Counted from the stretch's first letter, positions 1 through 6,120 are shown. The stretch is 10,125 bases of DNA from CAZGUH01 sp964529005 (GCA_964529005.1 CAZGUH010000079.1:1-10125), one strand, 5' to 3'. Translations and numbers: made by a program. The notes: a model not told the origin generated them from the sequence alone.

Positions 1-109
1 CTTATTGGTGACACTGCGGCAGGTGCTCGACACGTCCGCGGTGGGCCCTGTCTTCTCCCTCGTGTCGGAAGCCGTTTGGGGTTGACAGCGGTCTGCTGAC
101 GGTCTTGAC
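1..109. other. Upstream leader without an assignable gene
   Basis: No gene can be supported here. On the + strand one frame is open from base 2 to a TGA at 83-85, giving about 27 residues that could be the tail of an upstream gene, but I recognise no family. The last part (82-109) is rich in GTCT and TGAC words and probably belongs to the control region of the gene starting at 152. Confidence 0.4.
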
Positions 110-115
110 TATGAT
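82..115 (+). promoter_or_regulatory. Possible promoter for unit 1
   Basis: A perfect -35-like TTGACA lies at 82-87 and a good -10-like TATGAT at 110-115. The 22-base spacer is longer than the usual 16-19, so the pairing is doubtful and only the -10 may be real. The operator-like 13-mer begins one base after this -10, where a bound repressor would block initiation. Confidence 0.3.
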
Positions 116-128
116 TATGTCTGACAAT
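116..128. promoter_or_regulatory. Operator-like 13-mer, copy 1
   Basis: TATGTCTGACAAT, with a perfect inverted core TGTC-T-GACA centred on base 122. It is 30 bases before the start codon at 152. The same word, with 2-3 changes, precedes the two other transcription units (1938-1950 and 6065-6077). The form, short arms with GT and AC placed symmetrically, is that of operators bound by GntR-family regulators of the FCD/FadR subfamily. The regulator assignment is an inference. Confidence 0.6.
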
Positions 129-151
129 CAGGACCTACGATCGGAACATCG

Positions 152-997
152 ATGATCGTCCAGGCGCCAGAGGTCCCCGGTGGACGAGCATTCGTCATCC
201 TGCAGAACGATCACACGGCTTTCGGTGGTGATGTCGCGCGGCACTTCGGCAACGAGCGGTTCGCGGCCCCGGAGCCTTATGACCTGGTCGTGGATCTCGT
301 GCGCTGGCACGACCAGGGTTGGACCGAGCTGGATGAGCGATTTCTGCAAGATGTCGAGACCGGATTGCCGTGCAGCTTGGCGGGGACGCCCTTCGATGAA
401 TTGATCGAGACGAGCAAGTTGTCGCCGTCGTTGGGTGAGGCGCGTCATCCCTTCATCGGTCTGATCTCGAGCATGCACAGCTGTGGTCTGTACAACGGGC
501 GCTATGGGCTGTCCGATTTCGTCTTCCTGAACTTGCTCGAGGGCGAGCAGCTCAAGGTCGCGACCGAGATGCTCGCCGAGGAGGAACGGCGTCAGGAGCG
601 TCTGCGTCGTGAGCTCGCTGCGGATCCATCGACGGTTGCGCTGGCGTCCGAGGGTGCGGTGCACCGCGCGTATCACGTGTTGCAGTTCATCGACACGCTG
701 GCGCTCTACATGCAATGTGAGCATCCGTCGCGTCATTCCGTGGGCACGATCCCGTCGGTCCCGACAGACGACGACCCCGATCACGACGTGACGATCACGG
801 TGACCCCGATGGGGGCGGGCACCTATCAGATCGACCCCTATCCGTTTGATCGTGTGCCCTTCGTGACGGCGACCCCGGGCCGTTACCTCGACCCGGCCCC
901 CCTCGGCAGCGATCTACGAGCCGCCTGGGCGGCGGCCCCGCCCACACAACAGACCGTCACCTTCGTGCCAGTCGACGTGGACGCCTCGTCCGCATGA
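152..997 (+). CDS. DUF3891 family protein
   Basis: The 281-residue product resembles DUF3891 proteins, which have no established function that I know of. The N-terminus (MIV then a QNDH motif at 18-21), the HDQGW segment at 53-57 and the SMHSCGLY segment at 107-114 are the family-like features. Histidines at 21, 53 and 109, Asp54, His171/His175 and Asp181 are spaced like the metal ligands of HD-domain hydrolases; this comparison is mine and unproven. Residues 210-281 are Pro/Asp/Thr-rich and probably form a beta-rich tail. No signal peptide or membrane segment is visible, so the protein is likely cytoplasmic. Its stop overlaps the lyase start by ATGA, so the two are translationally coupled and probably act in one pathway. 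The ATG at 152 has only a weak ribosome binding site but fits the family's N-terminus. Confidence 0.8.
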   Translation: MIVQAPEVPGGRAFVILQNDHTAFGGDVARHFGNERFAAPEPYDLVVDLVRWHDQGWTELDERFLQDVETGLPCSLAGTPFDELIETSKLSPSLGEARHPFIGLISSMHSCGLYNGRYGLSDFVFLNLLEGEQLKVATEMLAEEERRQERLRRELAADPSTVALASEGAVHRAYHVLQFIDTLALYMQCEHPSRHSVGTIPSVPTDDDPDHDVTITVTPMGAGTYQIDPYPFDRVPFVTATPGRYLDPAPLGSDLRAAWAAAPPTQQTVTFVPVDVDASSA

Positions 998-1887
998 CGA
1001 ATCCGCTCGACGGCCCTCCGGCTCACCCGGCGGCGTCGCTTGCCGGTCTCATGGACCGGGGATTGGTACTAGCTGGCGGATGCCACGACGCGCTGTCTGC
1101 CGTTCTCCTCGCAGAAGCTGGCTTCCGTTCCGTCATGATCTCTGGTGCAGCGGTGGCCGCCAGCTTCGGGTTCCCGGACCTGGGCCTCACGACCATGCCA
1201 GAGGTGCTCGAGGTGGCTCGGCGAGTCGCGCGTCGCGTGACCGTCCCGGTCATCGCCGACATCGATACTGGCTTCGGCGGGGCGCTCAACGTGACCCGCG
1301 CGGTCGACGAGTTCGGCGCTGCCGGCGTCGCCGCCGTCATCATCGAGGATCAAGAGTTCCCCAAGCGGTGCGGGCACCTCTCCGGCAAGCAGCTGATCCC
1401 CGCTGACGAGTACCTCGCCAAGATCAGGGCCGCCGTGCAGGTCGCGCGGGGAACCGGCCTGCACATCATCGCCCGAACGGATGCACTCGCGGTTGACGGG
1501 ATCGACGAAGCGATCGAGCGAGCCAACCGTGCGCTCGACGTGGGAGCGGATGTGGCCTTCGTCGAGTCGCCGACCTGTATCGACGAGATCGAGGCGATCG
1601 GCGCGCGCGTCGACGGGCGGAAGCTCTACAACCTGGTCGCCGGCGGACACGGCCCGGTCATCCGGCCAGACGACCTCCACGCGCTCGGTTTCGACATCGT
1701 CATCGTCCCGGTTCTCAGCATCTACGCCACCGTCGCGGCAACGCGCGCGATGGCGACCGAGGTCATCGCCAATCGCGATGACATGCCGCTGCGCCGAACG
1801 AACCTCACGCCGACCAACCTCTTCGAGGCGGTCGGTCTGGACGACTGGCTCAGCGCGGGAGGGCTGGTGCTGACCGATCGGGCATAG
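994..1887 (+). CDS. Isocitrate lyase/PEP mutase superfamily C-C lyase (methylisocitrate or dimethylmalate lyase type)
   Basis: The 297-residue product has the usual length of PrpB-type lyases and an alpha/beta-barrel pattern. Visible active-site features are the HDALSA segment (31-36), the SG pair (50-51), PDLG (61-64), two Mg-binding aspartates at 89 and 91 (ADIDTGFGG), the catalytic loop KRCGH (124-128), ARTDA (160-164) and Glu191. The retained Cys126 argues for a carbon-carbon lyase that releases pyruvate, glyoxylate or a similar keto acid. Oxaloacetate decarboxylases and PEP mutases lack this cysteine. The product is cytoplasmic. It overlaps DUF3891 by ATGA. The aconitase-type hydro-lyase in the next unit could supply its substrate, as in the dimethylmaleate hydratase/dimethylmalate lyase pair. 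Methylisocitrate lyase is the main alternative, but no methylcitrate synthase or dehydratase gene is present here. Confidence 0.88.
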   Translation: MTNPLDGPPAHPAASLAGLMDRGLVLAGGCHDALSAVLLAEAGFRSVMISGAAVAASFGFPDLGLTTMPEVLEVARRVARRVTVPVIADIDTGFGGALNVTRAVDEFGAAGVAAVIIEDQEFPKRCGHLSGKQLIPADEYLAKIRAAVQVARGTGLHIIARTDALAVDGIDEAIERANRALDVGADVAFVESPTCIDEIEAIGARVDGRKLYNLVAGGHGPVIRPDDLHALGFDIVIVPVLSIYATVAATRAMATEVIANRDDMPLRRTNLTPTNLFEAVGLDDWLSAGGLVLTDRA

Positions 1888-1937
1888 GCGCCCGGGTCGG
1901 CGCCGCTGCCCCGACGGCCTTGCATCCGCCAGCTGAT
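1888..1937. other. Short spacer between units 1 and 2
   Basis: A 5-bp stem (GTCGG at 1896-1900 with CCGAC at 1911-1915, 10-base loop) follows the lyase stop. No T-run follows it, so it is at best a weak terminator. Nothing else is visible before the operator-like site. Confidence 0.3.
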
Positions 1938-1950
1938 ATTGTCTGGCAAT
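1938..1950. promoter_or_regulatory. Operator-like 13-mer, copy 2
   Basis: ATTGTCTGGCAAT, an inverted repeat of six-base arms around T1944 with a single mismatched pair (T1942/G1946). It lies 48 bases upstream of the preferred GTG start of the Rieske gene. It differs from copy 3 only in its last base and has the same placement relative to the start codon. Confidence 0.65.
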
Positions 1951-1968
1951 CTCGTCATACGCTATGTT
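1939..1968 (+). promoter_or_regulatory. Possible promoter for unit 2, overlapping the operator
   Basis: TTGTCT (1939-1944) as -35 and TATGTT (1963-1968) as -10 are separated by 18 bases. The -35 lies within the operator-like 13-mer, so a bound regulator would occlude RNA polymerase. Transcription would start near 1975, leaving a short leader that holds the AAGGA ribosome binding site at 1980. Confidence 0.35.
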
Positions 1969-1979
1969 GCAGATGAATG

Positions 1980-1984
1980 AAGGA
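1980..1984 (+). promoter_or_regulatory. Ribosome binding site favouring the GTG start at 1992
   Basis: AAGGA ends seven bases before a GTG at 1992. The in-frame ATG at 1977 has no purine-rich binding site upstream and would sit almost on the predicted transcript start. This supports GTG 1992. Confidence 0.45.
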
Positions 1985-1991
1985 CAGCTCC

Positions 1992-3254
1992 GTGGAGAGA
2001 ACAAGGACCACCCGCCCGCTGATCACCGACGACTGGCACATCGCAGGCGACGTCTACCGCGATCCCGCCGTCTTCGAGGCAGAGATGGATCAGATCTTCG
2101 GCAAGTGTTGGGTCTTCGTTGCCCACGAGAGCGAGCTGGCCACGGGCGGTGAGTACAAGTTGGCGCGCGTCGGCCGGCAGCCGGTGATCGTGATGCGATC
2201 GGCTGACGATGGGGCCATCCGCGTCGTGTACAACCGCTGTCGCCATCGAGCGGCTGCTGTCTGTCACCTTGAGCGCGGCAATGCCAAGCACCACAAGTGC
2301 GCCTACCACGGCTGGACCTACAACAGCGCAGGCAGTCTGGTTGCCGTCCCCTTCCCAGATGCCTATGGCGATGACTTCGACAAGGACGCGCTCGGACTGG
2401 TGGAAGTGCCTCGGGTCGCCAACTACCGAGGTTTCATCTTCGCCTCACTCGATCCTGACGTACCTGAGATCGTGGAATACCTCGGCAACGCGCGCCCGTA
2501 CCTCGACAACGTCGCCGACGCTGGCATCGATCTGACTGCCGGAGCCCACAAGGTGGTCTACGACGGCAACTGGAAGCTGCAGGTCGAGAACACGATCGAT
2601 CCGTACCACCTGATGGTCACACACCGGAGCTGGGTCGAGACGCTGAGGCGGCGGAGCGGCAACGGCAGCAGAAGCTCCGGATGGGACGCCGCGATGGCCG
2701 ACTACGCGGAGAACCTCATCCGCAACCCGAGTTGGAGGAACCTCGACCTCGGCGGTGGTCACGGCGTCGCCGAGTGGCCGAGGGAGGGATCCGACGGGCC
2801 CAGTTCTGGCGGAGTCCTGCCGTACATCTTCATCCTCTTCCCGTCGCTCTGCTTCTTGAACTGGCAGCTTCGAGTCGTGTGTCCGGTGGCCGTCGACAAG
2901 ACCGAGGTCTACCTCTATCCGTTGATGCCGCAGAACAGCGATCGGGAGGCGCGCAGCAGCGTGCTGCGCGACCACGAGGTGTTCCACGGACCCGCAGGGG
3001 CGGGATATCCCGACGACGTCGAAGTCGCGTTCGCCCGGGTGACCGATGGCCTTCGCGCGACCGCGACGACGGAGGATTGGCTGCTCATGAACCGTGGTCT
3101 CCACCGTGAGGAGCGGGATCCGCAGAGTGGCATCGTGATCGGACGTCCGACCGACGAGACCTGCCAGCGCGCCTTCTATCGCCACTGGCTCGAGCTGGTC
3201 GACGGGAACGTCGCTGCTGACGTGGTGGCTCGCGACAGAAGGAGCGCCGATTGA
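1992..3254 (+). CDS. Rieske non-heme iron oxygenase, alpha subunit (aromatic ring-hydroxylating dioxygenase family)
   Basis: The product is 420 residues from GTG 1992 (425 from ATG 1977). The Rieske [2Fe-2S] ligands are Cys83, His85, Cys103 and His106 (CRHR ... CAYHGW). The catalytic domain shows ENTIDPYHLMVTH, with Asp203 as the bridging residue and His206 and His211 as iron ligands. The third ligand is probably Asp341 or Asp342 in the PDDVE segment. Such enzymes hydroxylate or dealkylate with O2 and electrons from a reductase. They need a reductase and sometimes a beta subunit, and neither is encoded in this window. The Ser/Gly/Arg-rich stretch at about 222-231 and the Gly-rich stretch at about 252-274 look like variable loops near the substrate entrance. 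It overlaps the lactonase by TTGA. The substrate cannot be told from the sequence. Confidence 0.9.
   Translation: MERTRTTRPLITDDWHIAGDVYRDPAVFEAEMDQIFGKCWVFVAHESELATGGEYKLARVGRQPVIVMRSADDGAIRVVYNRCRHRAAAVCHLERGNAKHHKCAYHGWTYNSAGSLVAVPFPDAYGDDFDKDALGLVEVPRVANYRGFIFASLDPDVPEIVEYLGNARPYLDNVADAGIDLTAGAHKVVYDGNWKLQVENTIDPYHLMVTHRSWVETLRRRSGNGSRSSGWDAAMADYAENLIRNPSWRNLDLGGGHGVAEWPREGSDGPSSGGVLPYIFILFPSLCFLNWQLRVVCPVAVDKTEVYLYPLMPQNSDREARSSVLRDHEVFHGPAGAGYPDDVEVAFARVTDGLRATATTEDWLLMNRGLHREERDPQSGIVIGRPTDETCQRAFYRHWLELVDGNVAADVVARDRRSAD
3239..3244 (+). promoter_or_regulatory. Ribosome binding site deciding the TTG start at 3251
   Basis: AAGGAG ends six bases before a TTG that overlaps the Rieske stop codon (TTGA). 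It is nearly ideal, and no ATG or GTG nearby gives an equally good N-terminus. Confidence 0.6.
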
Positions 3255-4129
3255 CGACCGTCTGGGATGACGTTGAGGTCGTGGTGGACGCGAAGGCCGC
3301 GGTCGGCGAGAGCCCAGTGTGGGATCCCGCGCGCAGTCGGCTCTTCTGGCTCGACATGCGAAATCAGCTCCTGCACACCTTCGATGCGCGGTCCGGCGAT
3401 GACACGGTCGTCGAGCTTTCCGATCTGGTCGGATCGATCGGCCTGCGGGCGAAAGGGGGGCTCGTCGCTGCCGTCGCAGACGGATACGGGTTCGTTGACA
3501 TCGTGACCGGTCACGTCGAGCTCATCGCCGACGTCGAGCGGGGCACGACGCCCCCCACCCGAATGAACGACGGCAAGTGCGACAGCCGCGGTCGCTTCTG
3601 GGCAGGGACCACGGCGCTCGAAACGACTCCAGAGGCCGGAACGCTCTATCGATTGGATCCCGACCGGACCGTGCACGCCATGGTGCGAGGTGTGACCCTG
3701 TCGAACGGCTTGGGCTGGAGCCCGGACGACCGGACCTTCTACTACGTGGACACGATGGCGGGAGGCATCGACGCCTTCGACTACGAGCCAGACGAGGGGA
3801 TCGTGTCGGGACGCCGGCGGGTCGTCGACATCGCCAGCGAGGAGGGGCTGGTGGATGGCTTGGTCGTAGACAGCGAGGGCCATTTCTGGGTGGCGCTCTT
3901 CGGGGGTGGCTGTGTCCGGCGATACTCGCCGGACGGAGATCTCGTCGGTGTCGTTCAAACGCCGGTCACCACCGTGACGTGCCCGATGTTCGGTGGGGAG
4001 GATCTCAGCGATCTGTACATCGCGTCGGCCGCCCACGGGTTCGAGCCATCGACCGAGTACCAGGCGGGTGCATTGTTCCGATGCCGTGTCGGTATCACGG
4101 GCATGGCACCGACCTATTTCGGAGGCTGA
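3251..4129 (+). CDS. SMP-30/gluconolactonase/LRE family lactonase
   Basis: The 292-residue product has the length of SMP-30-type six-bladed beta-propellers. The divalent-metal ligands of the family align well: Glu20 (GESPVWD), Asn152 (LSNGLGWSPDD) and Asp202 (VDGLVVD). Asn106 in RMNDGKCDSRGRFWAGT matches the substrate-side asparagine. Members hydrolyse sugar lactones and other lactones; some act in aromatic or sugar-acid catabolism. There is no signal peptide, so it is likely cytoplasmic. Translation begins at TTG with a strong AAGGAG. Lying directly after the oxygenase and before the hydro-lyase, it probably opens a lactone formed on the way to a dicarboxylic acid (inference). Confidence 0.9.
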   Translation: MTTVWDDVEVVVDAKAAVGESPVWDPARSRLFWLDMRNQLLHTFDARSGDDTVVELSDLVGSIGLRAKGGLVAAVADGYGFVDIVTGHVELIADVERGTTPPTRMNDGKCDSRGRFWAGTTALETTPEAGTLYRLDPDRTVHAMVRGVTLSNGLGWSPDDRTFYYVDTMAGGIDAFDYEPDEGIVSGRRRVVDIASEEGLVDGLVVDSEGHFWVALFGGGCVRRYSPDGDLVGVVQTPVTTVTCPMFGGEDLSDLYIASAAHGFEPSTEYQAGALFRCRVGITGMAPTYFGG

Positions 4130-4134
4130 TCCAC

Positions 4135-4164
4135 ATGAAGGGTTGGCGAGACGCATGGCGATGA
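4135..4164 (+). CDS. Possible nine-codon leader ORF before the hydro-lyase gene
   Basis: MKGWRDAWR, an ATG nine bases after GGAGG (4121-4125). Its TGA overlaps the ATG at 4161 as ATGA. That ATG is the second Met codon of the hydro-lyase large subunit, whose own binding site is weak. The arrangement is typical of translational coupling, but a string this short could arise by chance. Confidence 0.3.
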   Translation: MKGWRDAWR

Positions 4165-5429
4165 CGATCGTCGAGAAGATCCTGAGCGCGCATTCCGGAG
4201 GTGCGCCCGTCAGACCGGGGCACATCGTGGTCGTCAACGTTGACGTCGTCGTGCCGATCGATCTGAACTTCTACGACGGCTTCTGGCATGAGCCCGTTTC
4301 CGTCTTCGATCCCGAAAAGGTAGCGATCATCTTCGACCACGTCGTGCCGCCGCCTGACGATCGGGCGGTCCTCGCGCTCGACCGCGCCCGCCAATGGGCG
4401 GCGCGGGTGGGTGTGACGAAGATCCACGACGTCGGGCCGGAGCAGGGCATCTGTCATGAGCTGATCGCCGACGTGCCCTACGCCCGGCCGGGTGAGCTCC
4501 TGGTCTGCACCGACAGCCACACGTGCAGTGGCGGCGCGCTCAACTGCGCCGCTCGGGGAATCGGACCCGCTGAGCTCATCTACGCCTTGGCCAAGGGCTA
4601 CACCTGGTTCCAGGTGGCCCCCACCGTGCGCTACGAGCTCCATGGTCGACTGCAGCCGGGCGTCAGCGCGAAAGACGTGTTCATGCACCTGGCAGACGTA
4701 TACGGGCACCACGTCATGCAGAACGTCGAGTTCGGAGGACCTGGTGTGAGTTCGCTGACCATCGACCAGCGACGGCAGCTGACCACGATGTGCGCCGAGA
4801 TCAGCGCCGAGTTCGCGGTGTTCGAGCCCGATGGCGTGCTCGAGGCGCACCTGACCGAGCGCGGGCTCGCCATGACCGGCGCGGTCTGGCCGGACAGCAA
4901 CGCCGACTATGCAGCTGTGCGACAGGTCGATCTCTCGACCGTCGGCGTCATGGTGGGTCTGCCCGACAGCCTCGTCCACAACACGGTGCCGGTCGAGCGA
5001 GTCGCCGGCACCCCGGTCAATCGGGCCTTCATCGGTTCCTGCGCCAACGGCACGCTCGACGACCTGCGAGACGCGGCGAAGGTGCTCGAGGGCCGCCAGG
5101 TGGCTCCGGGGGTCACCCTTCTGGTGACGCCAGCGTCCCAGAAGATTTATCGGCGAGCGCTGAAGGAGGGCCTCATCGAGGTCCTGATCGAGGCGGGATC
5201 GGTGGTGACGACGTCGTCCTGTGGCGCCTGCGTAGGGTTCATCGGTCGGCTCGGAGCCGATGACGTGTGCATCAGCTCGAGCACACGGAACTTCAAGGGC
5301 CGGATGGGGCATCCGGATGCCCGGATCTACCTGTCCTCATCGGCAACGGTCGCGGCGAGTGCCGTCGCCGGCGAGATCATCAGTGCAGGTGCGCTACCCA
5401 CCGTGCAGCTCGCGGGCGTGGAGCCATGA
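4155..5429 (+). CDS. Aconitase/isopropylmalate isomerase-type hydro-lyase, large subunit
   Basis: The 424-residue product is close to the short LeuC/homoaconitase/dimethylmaleate hydratase large subunits and shorter than classic bacterial LeuC (about 466). The [4Fe-4S] ligands are Cys296 (FIGSCANGTLDDL), Cys356 and Cys359 (SSCGACVG). Other landmarks are DH at 61-62, TDSHTCSGGAL at 119-129 and RNFKGRMG at 378-385. Two substrate-side positions differ from the LeuC pattern: the histidine of the usual THGA motif is Gly126, and the usual SNRNFEGR reads STRNFKGR. This suggests a substrate other than isopropylmalate. The MAMTIVEKIL N-terminus matches the family; ATG 4161 (MTIVEKIL) is equally possible. 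The small subunit follows with an ATGA overlap. Together they would add, remove or shift water on a carboxylic acid. Confidence 0.88.
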   Translation: MAMTIVEKILSAHSGGAPVRPGHIVVVNVDVVVPIDLNFYDGFWHEPVSVFDPEKVAIIFDHVVPPPDDRAVLALDRARQWAARVGVTKIHDVGPEQGICHELIADVPYARPGELLVCTDSHTCSGGALNCAARGIGPAELIYALAKGYTWFQVAPTVRYELHGRLQPGVSAKDVFMHLADVYGHHVMQNVEFGGPGVSSLTIDQRRQLTTMCAEISAEFAVFEPDGVLEAHLTERGLAMTGAVWPDSNADYAAVRQVDLSTVGVMVGLPDSLVHNTVPVERVAGTPVNRAFIGSCANGTLDDLRDAAKVLEGRQVAPGVTLLVTPASQKIYRRALKEGLIEVLIEAGSVVTTSSCGACVGFIGRLGADDVCISSSTRNFKGRMGHPDARIYLSSSATVAASAVAGEIISAGALPTVQLAGVEP

Positions 5430-5914
5430 GCGGTCGAGTGTGGTGCTTCGGCGACGACATCAACACCGATGTGATCATGCCTGGCCATGCCCTGCTCGGA
5501 CCGGTCGAGGATCAACGGCGATACGCGTTCGAGGCCAACCGACCCGGCTGGGTCGACGATGTCCAGCCGGGGGACATCATCGTCGCGGGGCAGAACTTCG
5601 GCACCGGGTCCGCACGTCCTGCGGCTCGCGTCCTTCGGGATGTCGGCATCGCCGGCGTGATCGCTGAGTCGATCAATGGGCTCTTCTTCCGGAATTGCGT
5701 GAACTATGCATTTCCGGCCATCGAGTGTCCTGGCGTGCAAGCCGTCTTCGAAGAGGGTGACGAGGCAGCGCTCGATCTCGAAACGGGAGCCGTCGAGAAC
5801 GTCACGAGATCGCTGACGCTGCCCGGACGTGCATGGGCAGCAGAGCTCCTGGAGATCCAGCGGGCTGGTGGCCTGATCGAACGGCTTCGAGCGGAGGGCC
5901 TGCTCACGGAGTGA
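5426..5914 (+). CDS. Aconitase/isopropylmalate isomerase-type hydro-lyase, small subunit
   Basis: The 162-residue product has the normal length of LeuD-type small (swivel-domain) subunits. It shows the FGDDINTDVIMPG start (8-20), QNFGTGSARPAARVL (56-70), GIAGVIAES (74-82) and LFFRNCVNYAFPA (86-98). The usual substrate loop GSSREHA of isopropylmalate isomerase is here GSARPAA: the arginine (Arg64) is kept, while the preceding serine and following glutamate are replaced. With the altered large subunit this points to a hydro-lyase of different specificity, for example a dimethylmaleate-hydratase-like enzyme; the substrate is inferred. ATG 5426 overlaps the large-subunit stop (ATGA). A longer in-frame reading upstream is not needed, since this start matches the family. 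Confidence 0.88.
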   Translation: MSGRVWCFGDDINTDVIMPGHALLGPVEDQRRYAFEANRPGWVDDVQPGDIIVAGQNFGTGSARPAARVLRDVGIAGVIAESINGLFFRNCVNYAFPAIECPGVQAVFEEGDEAALDLETGAVENVTRSLTLPGRAWAAELLEIQRAGGLIERLRAEGLLTE

Positions 5915-5953
5915 CCCGTGGGCCACATGCGAGTGTGCGGCCGCGCCCGCCGA

Positions 5954-5965
5954 CGACAGCTGTCG
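5954..5965. repeat. Perfect 12-bp palindrome
   Basis: CGACAGCTGTCG is a perfect palindrome directly before the GGAGGAGG ribosome binding site of the 27-codon ORF. It contains GACA and TGTC, the half-site words of the operators, in the opposite order. It may be a protein-binding site or a small RNA hairpin, or chance. Confidence 0.35.
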
Positions 5966-5976
5966 GAGGAGGGGAA

Positions 5977-6060
5977 ATGCAGGAGCTGATGGTCGACGGT
6001 CGCCGAACTGCTGGCGACGTCGCGGTGCCGGAGATAGCAGGACTGTGTGATCTTGCCTGA
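5977..6060 (+). CDS. Possible 27-residue small protein with a very strong ribosome binding site
   Basis: MQELMVDGRRTAGDVAVPEI is the start of a 27-residue ORF ending at TGA 6058-6060. GGAGGAGGGG (5965-5974) precedes its ATG, with GGAGG seven bases away, the best ribosome binding site in the window. The first residues (ELMVDGRRTAGD) recall the N-terminus of aldehyde dehydrogenases, so it may be the remnant of a lost dehydrogenase gene. It could also be a true small protein or leader peptide of unit 2. It ends five bases before operator copy 3. Confidence 0.35.
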   Translation: MQELMVDGRRTAGDVAVPEIAGLCDLA

Positions 6061-6064
6061 AAAG

Positions 6065-6077
6065 ATTGTCTGGCAAC
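6065..6077. promoter_or_regulatory. Operator-like 13-mer, copy 3
   Basis: ATTGTCTGGCAAC, identical to copy 2 except for the last base, centred on T6071. AAA at 6061-6063 and TTT at 6078-6080 flank it, with partial extension of the symmetry. It is 50 bases before the preferred TTG start of the Fe-S protein, nearly the same spacing as copy 2 (48). Confidence 0.65.
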
Positions 6078-6094
6078 TTTGATGACGATGTACT
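6066..6094 (+). promoter_or_regulatory. Possible promoter for unit 3, overlapping the operator
   Basis: TTGTCT (6066-6071) as -35 and TGTACT (6089-6094) as -10 have a 17-base spacer, an arrangement like that of unit 2. The -10 matches the consensus in only four positions. Transcription would start near 6101, just before the GAGGAGG ribosome binding site. Confidence 0.3.
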
Positions 6095-6104
6095 AGGCTG
6101 TTGC

Positions 6105-6111
6105 GAGGAGG
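6105..6111 (+). promoter_or_regulatory. Ribosome binding site favouring the TTG start at 6121
   Basis: GAGGAGG ends nine bases before TTG 6121 and only three bases before the in-frame TTG 6115, which is too close. A later in-frame ATG at 6241 has a GGAGG directly abutting it, also too close. Confidence 0.5.
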
Positions 6112-6120
6112 TGGTTGGGG

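Noticed and set aside
1896..1915. Hairpin after the lyase gene as a terminator
   Set aside because: The stem is only 5 bp with a 10-base loop and no T-run, so it is not convincing.
1069..2004. Long open frame on the minus strand (311 residues)
   Set aside because: It is the complement of the lyase gene, whose family motifs are clear. The Arg/Asp/Val-rich composition without recognisable motifs is typical of antisense frames in high-GC DNA.
3993..4154. N-terminal extension of the hydro-lyase large subunit
   Set aside because: The extra residues overlap the lactonase in another frame and have no family counterpart; MAMTIVEKIL is the normal N-terminus.
3176..5312. Minus-strand open frames of 353 and 405 residues
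   Set aside because: They lie opposite the lactonase and hydro-lyase genes, show no family motifs, and overlap each other.
5267..5425. N-terminal extension of the hydro-lyase small subunit
   Set aside because: It lies within the large-subunit gene in another frame. The ATG at 5426 gives the normal family start and an ATGA overlap.
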